Positions 7,704-16,714 of a stretch of 35,505 nucleotides of DNA are shown here, piece by piece. Position 1 is the stretch's first letter; the number at the start of each line of letters is the position of its first letter. The notes below the pieces were generated by a model, which was not told the origin of the DNA, ran no database searches, and saw nothing but the letters and a program-made list of their open reading frames with translations. The stretch comes from Palsa-459 sp035510855 (GTDB lineage: Bacteria > Actinomycetota > Acidimicrobiia > Acidimicrobiales > RAAP-2): the NCBI GenBank assembly GCA_035510855.1, contig DATKGG010000079.1:1-35505 (forward strand). The letters are read 5' to 3'. Both the position numbers and the translations under genes were made by a program.

Positions 7704-8473
7704 TCGCCCAGCACGTGCTCGAGGCCGACCTGCAGGCCGGCAACCCGGTCGATGCGGCGCAGCGCGAGCACGAGGCCGTGCATGAAGCTCGATCGGTCGT
7801 AGCTGTCGTGGCGCAGCACGAGTCCCTCGCCGGGCGAGCCGAAGTGGACCTCTTCGTGCGCGAGGAGCCCGGGGAGCCGCACGCTGTGCACGCGCACGCC
7901 GCCAGGCCCCGCTGCGCCGCGCGAGCCAGGTATCGACTCGGTCTGCGTGGGGTCCGCGACGTCGGGCATGCCGCACGCTGCGCGGGCCTCGGCCAGCGCC
8001 CTCGCCGTCGCGATCGAGGTGCCCGAGGGGGCGTCGCGCTTCTGGTCGTGGTGCAGCTCGATGACCTCGACGCTGTCGAAGTAGCCCGCGGCCTGGGCGG
8101 CGAACCGCACCAAGAGCACCGCGCCGATGGAGAAGTTCGGCACGACGAGGATCCTCGTGGTCCCCGCCGCGCGTGCCGCCCGCTGCAGGTCCTCGTCGGT
8201 GAGCCCGCTCGTGCCGATCACCGCGTCGACCCCGTGCTCGCAGGCCCAGGCGATCGTCCGCCGCGCGACGTCGGCGACGGTGAGGTCGACGAGGACGTCG
8301 ACGAGGCCCGCGTCCAGCGCCTCGATCGAGGGCGATCGCACCGCCCCGTCGAGCACGACGGTGTCGTCTCGGGTGACGACCGCGCTGAGCTGGAGGTCGT
8401 CGGCCGCCCTGATGGCCGCGATCGCAGCAGTCCCCATCTTCCCGGCGGCGCCCACCACGCCCACGCGTCGCAC
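7700..8473 (-). CDS. dapB: 4-hydroxy-tetrahydrodipicolinate reductase
   Basis: NAD(P)H-dependent reductase of the lysine/diaminopimelate pathway, acting directly after DapA. The 257-residue product has the dinucleotide-binding GAAGKMG near the N-terminus, PNFSIG, the signature ELHHDQKRDAPSGT and HSVRLPGLLAHEEVHFG, all typical of DapB. The GTG at 8473 places the Rossmann motif at residues 8-14, as expected; the Shine-Dalgarno is weak. It follows the M16 peptidase gene by 57 bp and runs into the TetR pair through a GTGA overlap. Confidence 0.96.
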   Translation of the reverse strand: MRRVGVVGAAGKMGTAAIAAIRAADDLQLSAVVTRDDTVVLDGAVRSPSIEALDAGLVDVLVDLTVADVARRTIAWACEHGVDAVIGTSGLTDEDLQRAARAAGTTRILVVPNFSIGAVLLVRFAAQAAGYFDSVEVIELHHDQKRDAPSGTSIATARALAEARAACGMPDVADPTQTESIPGSRGAAGPGGVRVHSVRLPGLLAHEEVHFGSPGEGLVLRHDSYDRSSFMHGLVLALRRIDRVAGLQVGLEHVLGE

Positions 8474-8530
8474 GTCCGGACACTACCGAACGATCCCGCG
8501 AGCGCTCGTGCTCGGCGCCTGCTCAGATGC

Positions 8531-9805
8531 TCAGCGCCACCCAGGACCCTCGAGGCGCGCACCGTCTGCCACGTCGTCAAAGGGCCCGACGACCACGAGG
8601 GTCCGCGGGCTGGCCGCGACGTGCTGGGCGACTCGCTCGACGTCGGCACGCGTCACCGACGCGATGCGCTCCAGCGTCTCGTCCAGGGTGCGGACCTCGC
8701 CGTCAAGAACGAGCGAGCCGCCGATCCGCGACATCACGTGGCTCGAGTCCTCGACGGCGAGGAGGGCGTCGGCTCGGAGCGACTGGCGGGCGATGTCGAC
8801 CTCCCTCGCGGTCGCCCCGCCGCCCGCGAGGTCGTCGACCTCGATCCCGACGAGATCGACGACGCGCTCGGTGTGCTCGGGCGCGGTGCCTGCCACGACG
8901 CAGAGGCACCCGGCGTCGGTGAACTGCGCGCGCTCGGAGTACACCTGGTAGGCGAGGCCATGACGCTCGCGGATGGACGTGAAGAGGCGCGACGAGAGCC
9001 CCCCGCCGAGCAGCTGGTCATAGATGCGGTACGCGTCGCGCGACGGATCGTTGCGAGCCGGGATTCGCACGCCGATCACGACCTGGGACTGCTCGGTCGC
9101 CGCGTGCAGCACCTCGCGGCGCGCGAGGGCAGGTGCGGGGGCGTCGCCGTCGTCGCGCTCCGCCGCCGCTCGTGTCGGCCACATCGACACGGCCTTGACG
9201 ACCGCGGCGTGATCGACGTCCCCGGCTGCGGCGACGACGAGGTTCTCGGGCCCGTAATGGCTCGCGAAGAAGCGCTGCACGTCGTCGGTCCCGATCCGCC
9301 GCACGGTCTCGAGCGTGCCGAGCGGGTCTCGTCCGAGCGGGTGCTCGGGGAACACGAGCTCGAAGAAGCGCTCCGCGGCCACACTTCCCGGGTCGTCGTG
9401 CGCGCCCAGGATCTCGTCTTCGATGACGGTGCGCTCCGCGATGACGTCGGCGTCGCGCAAGGCGGGGTCGCTCACGATCTCGCCGAGGATGGACAGGCCG
9501 ACGGCGATGTCCTCACCCAGGAGGCGGATCCAAAAGCACGTCTGCTCGCGGGCCGTGAAGGCGTTGGACTGGCCGCCGACGCGGTCGAGCGACTCGGCGA
9601 TGGTCACCGCGTCGAGCCGGTCCGTCCCCTTGAAGAGCAGGTGCTCCAAGAAGTGCGACGAGCCGGCCACCGCCGCGGGCTCGTGGCGCGAGCCGACGGC
9701 CACGAAGACGCCGAGCGAGGCCGAGCGCGCACCGTCGAGCACCTCGGTCACGACGCGGCACCCGTTGTCGAGCCGCTCCGTGACCGCACCGGATGCGGCC
9801 CCCAC
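8531..9805 (-). CDS. M16 family zinc peptidase (insulinase/processing-peptidase type)
   Basis: The 424-residue product matches actinobacterial PepR-type peptidases. The inverted zinc motif HFLEH (His51, Glu54, His55) is present, with the distal zinc ligand Glu131 in EDEI exactly 76 residues after His55, as in active M16 enzymes. The C-terminal half holds the second M16 domain with GGGLSSRLF and RERHGLAYQVYS, the Arg/Tyr substrate-binding pair. The GTG at 9805 begins 8 bp after the pnp stop, within the same transcript. Gene order pnp-M16-dapB is widely kept in Gram-positives; substrates are unknown. Confidence 0.93.
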   Translation of the reverse strand: MGAASGAVTERLDNGCRVVTEVLDGARSASLGVFVAVGSRHEPAAVAGSSHFLEHLLFKGTDRLDAVTIAESLDRVGGQSNAFTAREQTCFWIRLLGEDIAVGLSILGEIVSDPALRDADVIAERTVIEDEILGAHDDPGSVAAERFFELVFPEHPLGRDPLGTLETVRRIGTDDVQRFFASHYGPENLVVAAAGDVDHAAVVKAVSMWPTRAAAERDDGDAPAPALARREVLHAATEQSQVVIGVRIPARNDPSRDAYRIYDQLLGGGLSSRLFTSIRERHGLAYQVYSERAQFTDAGCLCVVAGTAPEHTERVVDLVGIEVDDLAGGGATAREVDIARQSLRADALLAVEDSSHVMSRIGGSLVLDGEVRTLDETLERIASVTRADVERVAQHVAASPRTLVVVGPFDDVADGARLEGPGWR

Positions 9806-9813
9806 GGCGCGGG

Positions 9814-12246
9814 CTACCTGCGGCGGCGGGGGTTCCTCGGGCGCCGAGCCCCGTCGTCCTCTGTGAACGGCTGGCTCGCGGGACCGAGGTCGCCGAGCTC
9901 GTTCGCGAGCTGGGCCTCGAAGGTCTCCTCGAATGACGCGGCGCGCGGTGCGTCGCTCGTCGAGCCGGTGCCGGTGCCGGTGCCCGATGCGCTCTCGGGC
10001 CGCGGCGCGCGCGACTCGGCGCGCGGGGCCGAGGATCTCGGGGCGGTGTCGCTCGAGCCGTCGCCGGCGATCGAGAGTGACACCTTGCCCTGCGGGTCGA
10101 TGTCGTCGACCTTCACGTCGAGCGACTGGCCGAGCTCCAAGACGTCCTCCACCTGGTTGACGCGCTTGCCGCCGGCGAGCGAGGAGAGCTTGGAGATGTG
10201 CAGCAGGCCGTCGCGACCCGGGAGGATGTTGACGAAGGCGCCGAACTTGGTGAGGTTCACGACCCGCCCGGTGTAGACGGCCCCGACGTCCGCAGTCGGC
10301 GGGTCGAGGATCATCTCGATGCGACGCTTGGCCTCCGTCACCGCGAGGCCGTCCTTCGCACCAATCGTGACCGTCCCGACCATCCCGTCGTCGTCGACGG
10401 CGATGTCCGCGCCGGTCTCTTGCTGGAGGGTGTTGATGACCTTGCCCTTCGGACCGATGACCTCGCCGATCTTGTCGATCGGGATCTCGAAGCTGACGAT
10501 CTTCGGCGCGCCGTCGGCGACCTCGTCGCGAGGCTCGGCGATCGCCGCGGTGATCACGTCGAGGATCCGGAGCCGTGCGACCTTCGCCTGGTCGAGCGCC
10601 TTGGCGAGCACCTCGGAGGGGAGCCCGTCGATCTTCGTGTCGAGCTGGAGCGCGGTCACGGTGTCGGCGGTGCCGGCGACCTTGAAGTCCATGTCACCGA
10701 AGGCGTCCTCGGCCCCCAGGATGTCGGTCAGGGTCACGTAGCGGCCGGCCTCTGAGACGAGGCCCATCGCGATGCCCGCGACGGGTGCCTTGATCGGCAC
10801 GCCCGCGGCCATGAGCGACAGCGTCGAGCCGCAGACCGACGCCATTGACGTCGAGCCGTTGGACGCCATGACGTCCGAGACGACACGCAGCGTGTACGGG
10901 AACTCCTCTTGGGACGGGAGCACCGGGATCAGGGCGCGCTCGGCGAGCATGCCGTGGCCGACCTCGCGGCGCTTGGGCGCCCCGACCCTGCCCGTCTCGC
11001 CTGTCGAGTACGGCGGGAAGTTGTAGTGGTGCATGTAGCGCTTGTGGGTGCCCGGCGTGATCGAGTCGATCAGCTGGTTCATCCGTGGCATCCCGAGCGT
11101 CGTCACGTTGACGACCTGGGTCTCGCCGCGCTGGAACAGCGCCGAGCCGTGGACCGTCGGGAACAGGTCGATCTCAGCGGAGAGCTGCCGGATCTCCTCG
11201 GTCGTCCGACCGTCGATCCGCACGCCGTCCGCGAGGATCCTCGCGCGCACGACCTTCTTGGTCAGCGAGCGGATCGCGGGCTTGAGCTCGTGGCGGCGCT
11301 CGGGGAACTCGCCGCCGAGCTGCTCGGTGATCGACTTGGTCACCGCGTCGGTCGCGGCGGCGCGATCCGCCTTGCCCGCCACCTTGTTCGCTGCTGCGAG
11401 GGGCTCCGCGCCGATCGCCTCGACGCGGGCGTAGACGTCGTCGCCATAGTCGGCCCTCGCGTCGAACTCGATGTCCACGATCGGGCCGCGCTGGGCCACA
11501 AACGCGTCGACCAGGTCGCGCTGGAGGTTGATCGACTCGAGGATCCAGATCTTGGCGGCCTCGAGGCCCGCGGTCAGGACCTCCTCGCTCACCTTGGGCG
11601 CGCCGTCGGCGAACTTCTCGAAGCTCCCCGCGGTGCCGCCGGCCTCGACCATCATGATCGCGATCTCGGCATCGCGGTCCTCGGACAGCGCACGGCCGGC
11701 GACGACGAGCTCGAAGGTCGACTCGTCGCCCTCCTGGTACGTCGGGTGCGGCAGCCAGCCGCCCTCGGTCGTGAAGGCGACACGCACCGCGCCGATGGGG
11801 CCCGTGAAAGGGATCGGCGAGATCATGAGCGCCGCGGACGCCGCGTTGATGATCAGCACGTCGTGGGGGTTCACCTGGTCGGCGGCGAACACCGTGCCCA
11901 CCACCTGGGTCTCGTTGCGGAAGCCCTTCGGGAAGCTCGGGCGCAGCGGGCGGTCCGTCAGCCGGCAGATCAGGATCGCCTGGTCCGAGGCCTTTCCCTC
12001 GCGGCGGAAGAACGCCCCTGGGATCTTGCCCGCCGCATAGGCGCGCTCCTCGATGTCGACGGTGAGCGGGAAGAAGTCGACGCCCTCGCGCACGGTGCGC
12101 GCGGCGGTCGCCGTGACGAGCACGACGGTGTCGCCGATTCGCGCGACGACCGCGCCGTCGGCCAGTTGTGCAAGTTTGCCGGCCTCGAAGGACAGGCTTC
12201 GGTCGGTCCCGGTGATGGGACCGCTGACGCGGATCGCGTCGGACAT
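9814..12246 (-). CDS. pnp: Polyribonucleotide nucleotidyltransferase (PNPase)
   Basis: Phosphorolytic 3'-5' exoribonuclease for mRNA decay; actinobacterial enzymes can also make ppGpp or add tails. The 810-residue product has two RNase PH-like cores (FRREGKASDQAIL in the first; HHYNFPPYSTGE and GAEDAFGDMDFK with its catalytic aspartates in the second), then a KH domain (IGEVIGPKGKVIN), an S1 domain (GRVVNLTKFGAFVNI), and a disordered tail rich in Ser, Arg, Pro and Gly-Thr repeats ending in NPRRRR. The ATG at 12246 has an AAGGAG Shine-Dalgarno. It follows rpsO, and the spacer holds stem-loops that may serve RNase processing and autoregulation, as known for E. coli rpsO-pnp. Confidence 0.97.
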   Translation of the reverse strand: MSDAIRVSGPITGTDRSLSFEAGKLAQLADGAVVARIGDTVVLVTATAARTVREGVDFFPLTVDIEERAYAAGKIPGAFFRREGKASDQAILICRLTDRPLRPSFPKGFRNETQVVGTVFAADQVNPHDVLIINAASAALMISPIPFTGPIGAVRVAFTTEGGWLPHPTYQEGDESTFELVVAGRALSEDRDAEIAIMMVEAGGTAGSFEKFADGAPKVSEEVLTAGLEAAKIWILESINLQRDLVDAFVAQRGPIVDIEFDARADYGDDVYARVEAIGAEPLAAANKVAGKADRAAATDAVTKSITEQLGGEFPERRHELKPAIRSLTKKVVRARILADGVRIDGRTTEEIRQLSAEIDLFPTVHGSALFQRGETQVVNVTTLGMPRMNQLIDSITPGTHKRYMHHYNFPPYSTGETGRVGAPKRREVGHGMLAERALIPVLPSQEEFPYTLRVVSDVMASNGSTSMASVCGSTLSLMAAGVPIKAPVAGIAMGLVSEAGRYVTLTDILGAEDAFGDMDFKVAGTADTVTALQLDTKIDGLPSEVLAKALDQAKVARLRILDVITAAIAEPRDEVADGAPKIVSFEIPIDKIGEVIGPKGKVINTLQQETGADIAVDDDGMVGTVTIGAKDGLAVTEAKRRIEMILDPPTADVGAVYTGRVVNLTKFGAFVNILPGRDGLLHISKLSSLAGGKRVNQVEDVLELGQSLDVKVDDIDPQGKVSLSIAGDGSSDTAPRSSAPRAESRAPRPESASGTGTGTGSTSDAPRAASFEETFEAQLANELGDLGPASQPFTEDDGARRPRNPRRRR

Positions 12247-12283
12247 GGTGCTCCTTATGTTGTGGGCACCATGCCGCCGGATC

Positions 12284-12323
12284 CCAGTGGCGGACCTCCG
12301 AGGACCCGGGAGCCCGCCACTGG
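12284..12323 (-). promoter_or_regulatory. Long stem-loop in the pnp leader
   Basis: The perfect 10-bp arms CCAGTGGCGG (12284-12293) and CCGCCACTGG (12314-12323) enclose a 20-nt loop. The element ends 38 nt upstream of the pnp start. In E. coli the pnp leader has an RNase III-cleaved stem through which PNPase represses itself; a similar role is inferred here from position only. Confidence 0.55.
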
Positions 12324-12326
12324 CAG

Positions 12327-12370
12327 CCGACAAGGTCGGGTGCCGTCTGGTGCGCCGGACGATCCGGCGC
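12327..12370 (-). terminator. Two short GC hairpins after rpsO (attenuator or terminator candidate)
   Basis: GCGCCGGA/TCCGGCGC (12352-12359 and 12363-12370) form a perfect 8-bp stem with a 3-nt loop, beginning 11 nt after the rpsO stop. CCGAC/GTCGG (12327-12331 and 12335-12339) form a second small hairpin. Neither is followed by a T-run, so they are more likely partial attenuators or 3'-end stabilisers than strong intrinsic terminators. Confidence 0.4.
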
Positions 12371-12381
12371 TGTGTACCGCG

Positions 12382-12639
12382 CTAGCGGCGGATGCCGAGC
12401 TTCCCGATGATCGTGCGGTACCGCTCGACGTCGTTGCGCTGCACGTAGTTGAGCAGGCGACGACGCTGGCCGATGATCATCATGAGGCCGCGACGGGTGT
12501 GGTGATCGCCCTTGTGCGCCTTCAGATGCTCGGTGAGGTGGTTGATGCGCTCGGTGAGCAGCGCGATCTGGACCTCGGGCGAACCCGTGTCCGTCTCGTG
12601 CTTCCGATGCTCCTCGATGATCGCAGCCTTCTCAGCCAT
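12382..12639 (-). CDS. rpsO: 30S ribosomal protein S15
   Basis: Primary 16S rRNA-binding protein of the small-subunit platform. The 85-residue product is slightly shorter than the usual 89 but complete: TGSPEVQIALLTERINHLTEHLK, split here only by convention, is followed by HKGDHHTRRGL and the rRNA-contacting QRRRLLNY. The ATG at 12639 is the only sensible start. It heads the rpsO-pnp transcript, and the upstream spacer is shared with the divergent cyclic-di-GMP gene. Confidence 0.97.
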   Translation of the reverse strand: MAEKAAIIEEHRKHETDTGSPEVQIALLTERINHLTEHLKAHKGDHHTRRGLMMIIGQRRRLLNYVQRNDVERYRTIIGKLGIRR

Positions 12640-12716
12640 GACGTGGTGGTACCTCAGTGAGAGCCCGACTTCGCGCCAGCGGAGCGCGGGGGACGGCGTC
12701 AGCCATCCGGAGATAA

Positions 12717-12722
12717 AGGGTA
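12717..12722 (-). promoter_or_regulatory. Possible -10 element for rpsO
   Basis: TACCCT on the minus strand fits TANNNT and lies 77 nt upstream of the rpsO start, in an AT-richer patch (agataaaggg on the plus strand). No convincing -35 box is seen. The same hexamer precedes proS. Confidence 0.25.
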
Positions 12723-12824
12723 GCAGCCGCCGTGATCCCCGGACCCACGTCCTCGCGCGGCGTGCCCGAGCCAGCCGGTGCGAGCCGGTTGTGGCCGCAT
12801 TGCGTCACGGTTGAGGCCGCGTGG

Positions 12825-12842
12825 AGGGTCTCCTGGGACCCT
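12825..12842 (+). promoter_or_regulatory. Small hairpin upstream of the GGDEF-EAL gene
   Basis: AGGGTC (12825-12830) and GACCCT (12837-12842) form a perfect 6-bp stem with a 6-nt loop, followed by TTCCCC, about 50 nt before the start codon. It may lie in the 5' leader. No riboswitch core was recognised. Confidence 0.25.
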
Positions 12843-12893
12843 TTCCCCGCTGGGTCGACACCACGCCCACGAACGAACCCCGGGGTTGCCCAG

Positions 12894-15647
12894 ATGACGC
12901 TCGATGCCGATCTCGCCCACCGCCCAGTGCGTGCCGGTGCCGACCGTGACGCTGGCACGTTCCTGTCGGCCATGGCGACCGTCGCGCAGCACTCCGGTGA
13001 CTTCCACATCCTCGTCAATCGTGCAGGCACGATCATCTATGCGAATCCGGTCGCCGCGGAGGCATTCGGCGTCGCACCTGACGATGCCGTTGGCAACTCT
13101 GTGTCCTCCCACCTCCACCCCGACGACGTCGAGCGCGCCATGTCGAGCTTCGTCGAGCTCCTCACGATGCCCGGAGCGTCGATCACCGACACAGTTCGGA
13201 TCGTGTCGCCCTCCGACGGCGTCCGGACGATCGAGACGGTGACAACCAACTGCCTCGACAATCCCGCGATCGCGGGCGTCATCGTCAACGGGCGGGACGT
13301 GACGAGGCACGAGAAGCTCGGGCGCGCCTACGAGATGCTCGCTGCCACGAATGAGGCAATCCTGCGGATGGAAGACGCAGCGTCGATCTTCGCGGCGATC
13401 TGCCACATCGCCGTCCAGCACGGCGGGTTCCTCGGTGCCTGGATCGGCGTCAGGGCCTCCCCCGACGGACCCCTCGAGATCGTGGCGAGCTCGGGTCCCT
13501 ACTCGCCCGAGGGGATCACGGCGCGGATTCGCACCGTCGACAGCTCATTTGACGAGGGGCGCACGCCGACGGGCATCGCGCTTCGCGAAGGCGTGCCGTA
13601 CTTCTGCGACGACTTCGCAGGCGATCCCTCGACCGCCCGGTGGCACGACATCGCCCGCGAGTCAGCCATCAGCTCGAGCGCGTTCGTCCCGTTCCGTCGA
13701 GGCGGCACGCCGGTCGGCGTGCTGTCCTTGGTCGCCACCCAGCCGAGGATCTTCGACGCCCAGCTGCGATCGGTGCTGTCCCAGATGGCGAACAACGTCA
13801 GCTTCATCCTCGACCAGTTCGTCAGCGACGCCGCGCATCGCGCGGCCGAGTCATCCGTCGCGCAACTGCACGACACGCACGAGCGCCTGCTGCAGGACCG
13901 AACCAAAGAGCTTGACCGGACCCGTGCCGCGACGGAAGCCCTCGCAGAGCGCGAGCGCCACTTCCGCCTCGCCTTCGAGGAGAACATGGCGCCGATGCTC
14001 TTCACCGGCCTCGACGACAGGGTGCTGGCGGTCAATGACGCGTTCTGCCGCATGCTCGGGCGCCCGAGGGAGGAGTTCTTCGGACCGGACCTCAACCCCT
14101 ACACCCACCCCGACGACGTCGGCATCACCGAAGACGCGCACCGGCGCCTCATGTCCGGCGAGATCGACAAGGTCAGGTACGTGAAGCGCTACGTCCACAT
14201 GGACGGCCGCGTGATCGTCGCGGAGGTGTCGAAGTCCCCCGCCCGAGACGTGTCGGGCAACCTCCTCTACTTCATCGTCTCGGAACGCGACATCACCGAC
14301 GAGCGGGCCCTGACTGCCCAGCTCTCCCACCAGGCGCTGCACGACCCGCTCACGGGGCTGCCGAACCGCCTGCTCTTCGAGGACCGGCTCTCACAGGCCC
14401 ACGCGCGCGTCGTGCGCGACGGGGGGCTCGGCGCAGTACTGCTGCTTGACCTCGACGACTTCAAGGGCGTGAACGACACGCTCGGGCACCTCATCGGCGA
14501 CCAGCTGCTCGTCGCCATCGCCCGGAGGTTTGAGAAGGTGACCCGCGCGTCGGACACGCTCAGCCGATTCGGGGGCGACGAGTTCCTCTACCTCGCCGAG
14601 CGCCTCGGCTCGGCGAGCGAGGCCGAGGAGATCGCGACGCGCATCCTTCACACGCTCGCAGAGCCGATCTCGATCGACGGGTCGCTCCTCGAGCTCCATG
14701 CGAGCGTCGGCGTCGTCGTCTTCGACGAGACGAGCAAGGACCATGCCGAGCTGATTCGAGACGCCGACGTCGCGATGTTCGAGGCGAAGCGCGAGACCAA
14801 GGGCCACCACGTGGTCTTCACCCCGAGGATGCACCAGCTGCTCGCGAGTCAGTTCACGCTGCTCCAAGAGCTCCGCTCATCCCTCGGCTCCGGCGACCTC
14901 GCGATGCACTACCAGCCCGTCGTCGACCTCTCGACGCTCGGCATCATCGGCTTCGAGGCGCTGATGCGATGGCTGCACCCCGATCGCGGCTGGGTCCCAC
15001 CGACGTCGTTCATCCCGCTCGCAGAGCAGAACGACCTCATCTACGTCCTGGGCTCGTTCGCGCTCAATGAGGCCGCGAGCGTCGCGAGCGACTGGGTGCG
15101 CGCGACGGGACCCGACGCCGCGCCGTACATCGGGGTCAACCTCTCGGCTCGGCAGTTCCATGATCCGGGGCTCGTCGCCAAGGTCGACGAGGCGCTCGAG
15201 TTGAGCGGCCTCGCGCCGGACCGACTCATCATCGAGATCACCGAGAGTGTCGCGCTCAGCGACATCGCCGTCACCTCGAGGGTCATCGAGCACTTCAACC
15301 GGCTCGGGATCGGCATCGCCCTCGACGACTTCGGCACGGGGTACTCCTCGTTCTCCTACCTCATGCACCTGCATCCCCGGATCATCAAGATCGACCAGTC
15401 CTTCGTCCGGCCCCGCCACCCGAGTGCGCGGAACGACACGTTGCTCGAGACGATCATCTCCCTCGGCAGCAAGCTCGGCCTGACCGTCGTCGCCGAGGGC
15501 ATCGAGACCGAGGCGCAGCTCGAGCGACTGCGGTCGTTCGGATGCGAGCTCGGGCAGGGCTTCCTCTTCTCGCACGCTGTCGCAGCGAGCGACGCGGCCG
15601 AGCTGCTCGGTGCGCGGCGCACCGCGCGCGCCGTGCTCGCGCCCTAG
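12894..15647 (+). CDS. PAS-GAF-PAS-GGDEF-EAL cyclic-di-GMP turnover protein
   Basis: The 917-residue cytoplasmic signalling protein lacks membrane segments. Domains in order: PAS (about 20-135), GAF (about 150-305), a short coiled coil, PAS (about 355-475), GGDEF (about 480-640), EAL (about 660-910). The diguanylate cyclase site is intact (GGDEF, 560-564), and an RxxD inhibitory site (RASD, 551-554) stands exactly five residues before it. The phosphodiesterase site also looks intact: E688 of EAL, N749, E781, DD811-812, K832 and E868. It may therefore make or degrade cyclic-di-GMP depending on the sensed signal. The ATG at 12894 gives a start just before the first PAS domain; an upstream in-frame ATG (12732) would add a Pro/Arg-rich tail. 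It is a lone plus-strand gene between ribF and rpsO. Confidence 0.93.
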   Translation: MTLDADLAHRPVRAGADRDAGTFLSAMATVAQHSGDFHILVNRAGTIIYANPVAAEAFGVAPDDAVGNSVSSHLHPDDVERAMSSFVELLTMPGASITDTVRIVSPSDGVRTIETVTTNCLDNPAIAGVIVNGRDVTRHEKLGRAYEMLAATNEAILRMEDAASIFAAICHIAVQHGGFLGAWIGVRASPDGPLEIVASSGPYSPEGITARIRTVDSSFDEGRTPTGIALREGVPYFCDDFAGDPSTARWHDIARESAISSSAFVPFRRGGTPVGVLSLVATQPRIFDAQLRSVLSQMANNVSFILDQFVSDAAHRAAESSVAQLHDTHERLLQDRTKELDRTRAATEALAERERHFRLAFEENMAPMLFTGLDDRVLAVNDAFCRMLGRPREEFFGPDLNPYTHPDDVGITEDAHRRLMSGEIDKVRYVKRYVHMDGRVIVAEVSKSPARDVSGNLLYFIVSERDITDERALTAQLSHQALHDPLTGLPNRLLFEDRLSQAHARVVRDGGLGAVLLLDLDDFKGVNDTLGHLIGDQLLVAIARRFEKVTRASDTLSRFGGDEFLYLAERLGSASEAEEIATRILHTLAEPISIDGSLLELHASVGVVVFDETSKDHAELIRDADVAMFEAKRETKGHHVVFTPRMHQLLASQFTLLQELRSSLGSGDLAMHYQPVVDLSTLGIIGFEALMRWLHPDRGWVPPTSFIPLAEQNDLIYVLGSFALNEAASVASDWVRATGPDAAPYIGVNLSARQFHDPGLVAKVDEALELSGLAPDRLIIEITESVALSDIAVTSRVIEHFNRLGIGIALDDFGTGYSSFSYLMHLHPRIIKIDQSFVRPRHPSARNDTLLETIISLGSKLGLTVVAEGIETEAQLERLRSFGCELGQGFLFSHAVAASDAAELLGARRTARAVLAP

Positions 15648-15726
15648 GCGTGGCCGCGGGGCCCGCCCTCAGCGCACGTCCATGACCACCTGGCGCCGAT
15701 CGGGGTCGCCGCGCACGACTCGTCGA

Positions 15727-15739
15727 GCTGGTCGCCAGC
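15727..15739. terminator. Small hairpin between convergent genes
   Basis: GCTGG and CCAGC (5-bp perfect stem, tcg loop) lie in the 112-bp gap between the convergent ends of the GGDEF-EAL gene and ribF. There is no T-run on either side. It could act as a weak bidirectional terminator. Nothing else recognisable lies in this gap. Confidence 0.25.
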
Positions 15740-15759
15740 CCATCTCGGATGTCGCGGCA

Positions 15760-16704
15760 TCAGGATGCCTCGCCTGAGCGATCCAGGGCGGCCCTGGTTG
15801 CCGCGACGTCGTGGCCGATCTGTGTCACGAGCCCCTCGACGGACTCGAACCGCTCCTCGCCGCGCAGCCGCGCCACGAACGAAAGCCTGCCCGCCTCGCC
15901 GTAGAGGTCGTCGTCGAAGTCGAGCAGGTGGGCCTCGACGAGCACGTCGGCGTCGTCGTAGAAGGTCGGGCGCCGGCCGACCGAGATCGCCGCGGCGTGG
16001 CGCTCGCCGCTCGGCCGCGCCCAGGTCCCCGCGTAGATCCCGACGGCGGGGACCACGAGCCCGTCGCGCACCGCGAGGTTGGCGGTCGGGAACCCGAGCC
16101 CGCGCCCCCGGCCGTCGCCCCTGACCACGGTGCCCTCGAGCCCGTGGGGCCGGCCGAGCATGGCCGAGGCGTCGCCCACGTCCCCGCGGGCGATCGCCTC
16201 GCGGATCCTCGACGACGAGATGGGCGCGCCCCCGCTGGCGTCGAGCGCGACGGGCTCGACGGCGTAGCCGCCGGGTGACGCCATCGACTCGAGCAGCTCG
16301 ACGTCGCCGCGACGCGCCCGGCCGAAGCGGAAGTTCTCGCCCACCACGATCGTCGCGGCGCGCAGCTCGCCGACCAGGACCTCCTCGACGAACGACGACG
16401 GCTCCTGGGTCGCGCGCGCCTCGTCGAAGGCCACGACGACGACGCGGTCGATCCCGTTCTCCTCGAGCAGCTCGAGGCGCCGGCCGAGCGTGGTCAGGAG
16501 CCTCGGTGCGTGCTCGGGCGCGACCACCGAGGCGGGGTGCGGATCGAAGGTCACGACCGCGGCGGCGAGGCCCTGGTCGCTCGCGGTCGCGAGCAGGCGC
16601 CCGAGCACGTGACGATGCCCGAGGTGCACCCCGTCGTAGACGCCGACGGTCACCGCGGACCTCAACTCGTCGCGGGGCACCGCGCCAGCCGCGTACACCT
16701 CCAC
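15760..16704 (-). CDS. ribF: Bifunctional riboflavin kinase / FMN adenylyltransferase
   Basis: Converts riboflavin to FMN and then FAD. The 314-residue product has the N-terminal adenylyltransferase motif GVYDGVHLGHR (HxGH at 27-30), GENFRFG and PISSSRIREAI, followed by the kinase domain with GRGRGLGFPTANL and VGRRPTF. The GTG at 16704 is chosen because it starts 10 bp after the truB stop and gives the usual short lead into the nucleotide site; another GTG two codons later (16698) is possible. It is the last gene of the nusA operon, as in many bacteria. Confidence 0.95.
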   Translation of the reverse strand: MEVYAAGAVPRDELRSAVTVGVYDGVHLGHRHVLGRLLATASDQGLAAAVVTFDPHPASVVAPEHAPRLLTTLGRRLELLEENGIDRVVVVAFDEARATQEPSSFVEEVLVGELRAATIVVGENFRFGRARRGDVELLESMASPGGYAVEPVALDASGGAPISSSRIREAIARGDVGDASAMLGRPHGLEGTVVRGDGRGRGLGFPTANLAVRDGLVVPAVGIYAGTWARPSGERHAAAISVGRRPTFYDDADVLVEAHLLDFDDDLYGEAGRLSFVARLRGEERFESVEGLVTQIGHDVAATRAALDRSGEAS

Positions 16705-16714
16705 GGCGGCGAAC

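Noticed and set aside
7715..10276. 853-codon plus-strand frame opposite dapB, the M16 gene and pnp
   Set aside because: Composition is typical of antisense shadow (His, Arg, Asp, Gly rich) and the minus-strand genes explain the DNA fully.
12640..12893. Cyclic-di-GMP riboswitch upstream of the GGDEF-EAL gene
   Set aside because: Only a 6-bp hairpin is present; I could not find the conserved core of either riboswitch class.
15648..15759. Short minus-strand frame ending in VVMDVR after ribF
   Set aside because: Only about 25 codons from an ATG, no Shine-Dalgarno and no recognised family; probably chance.
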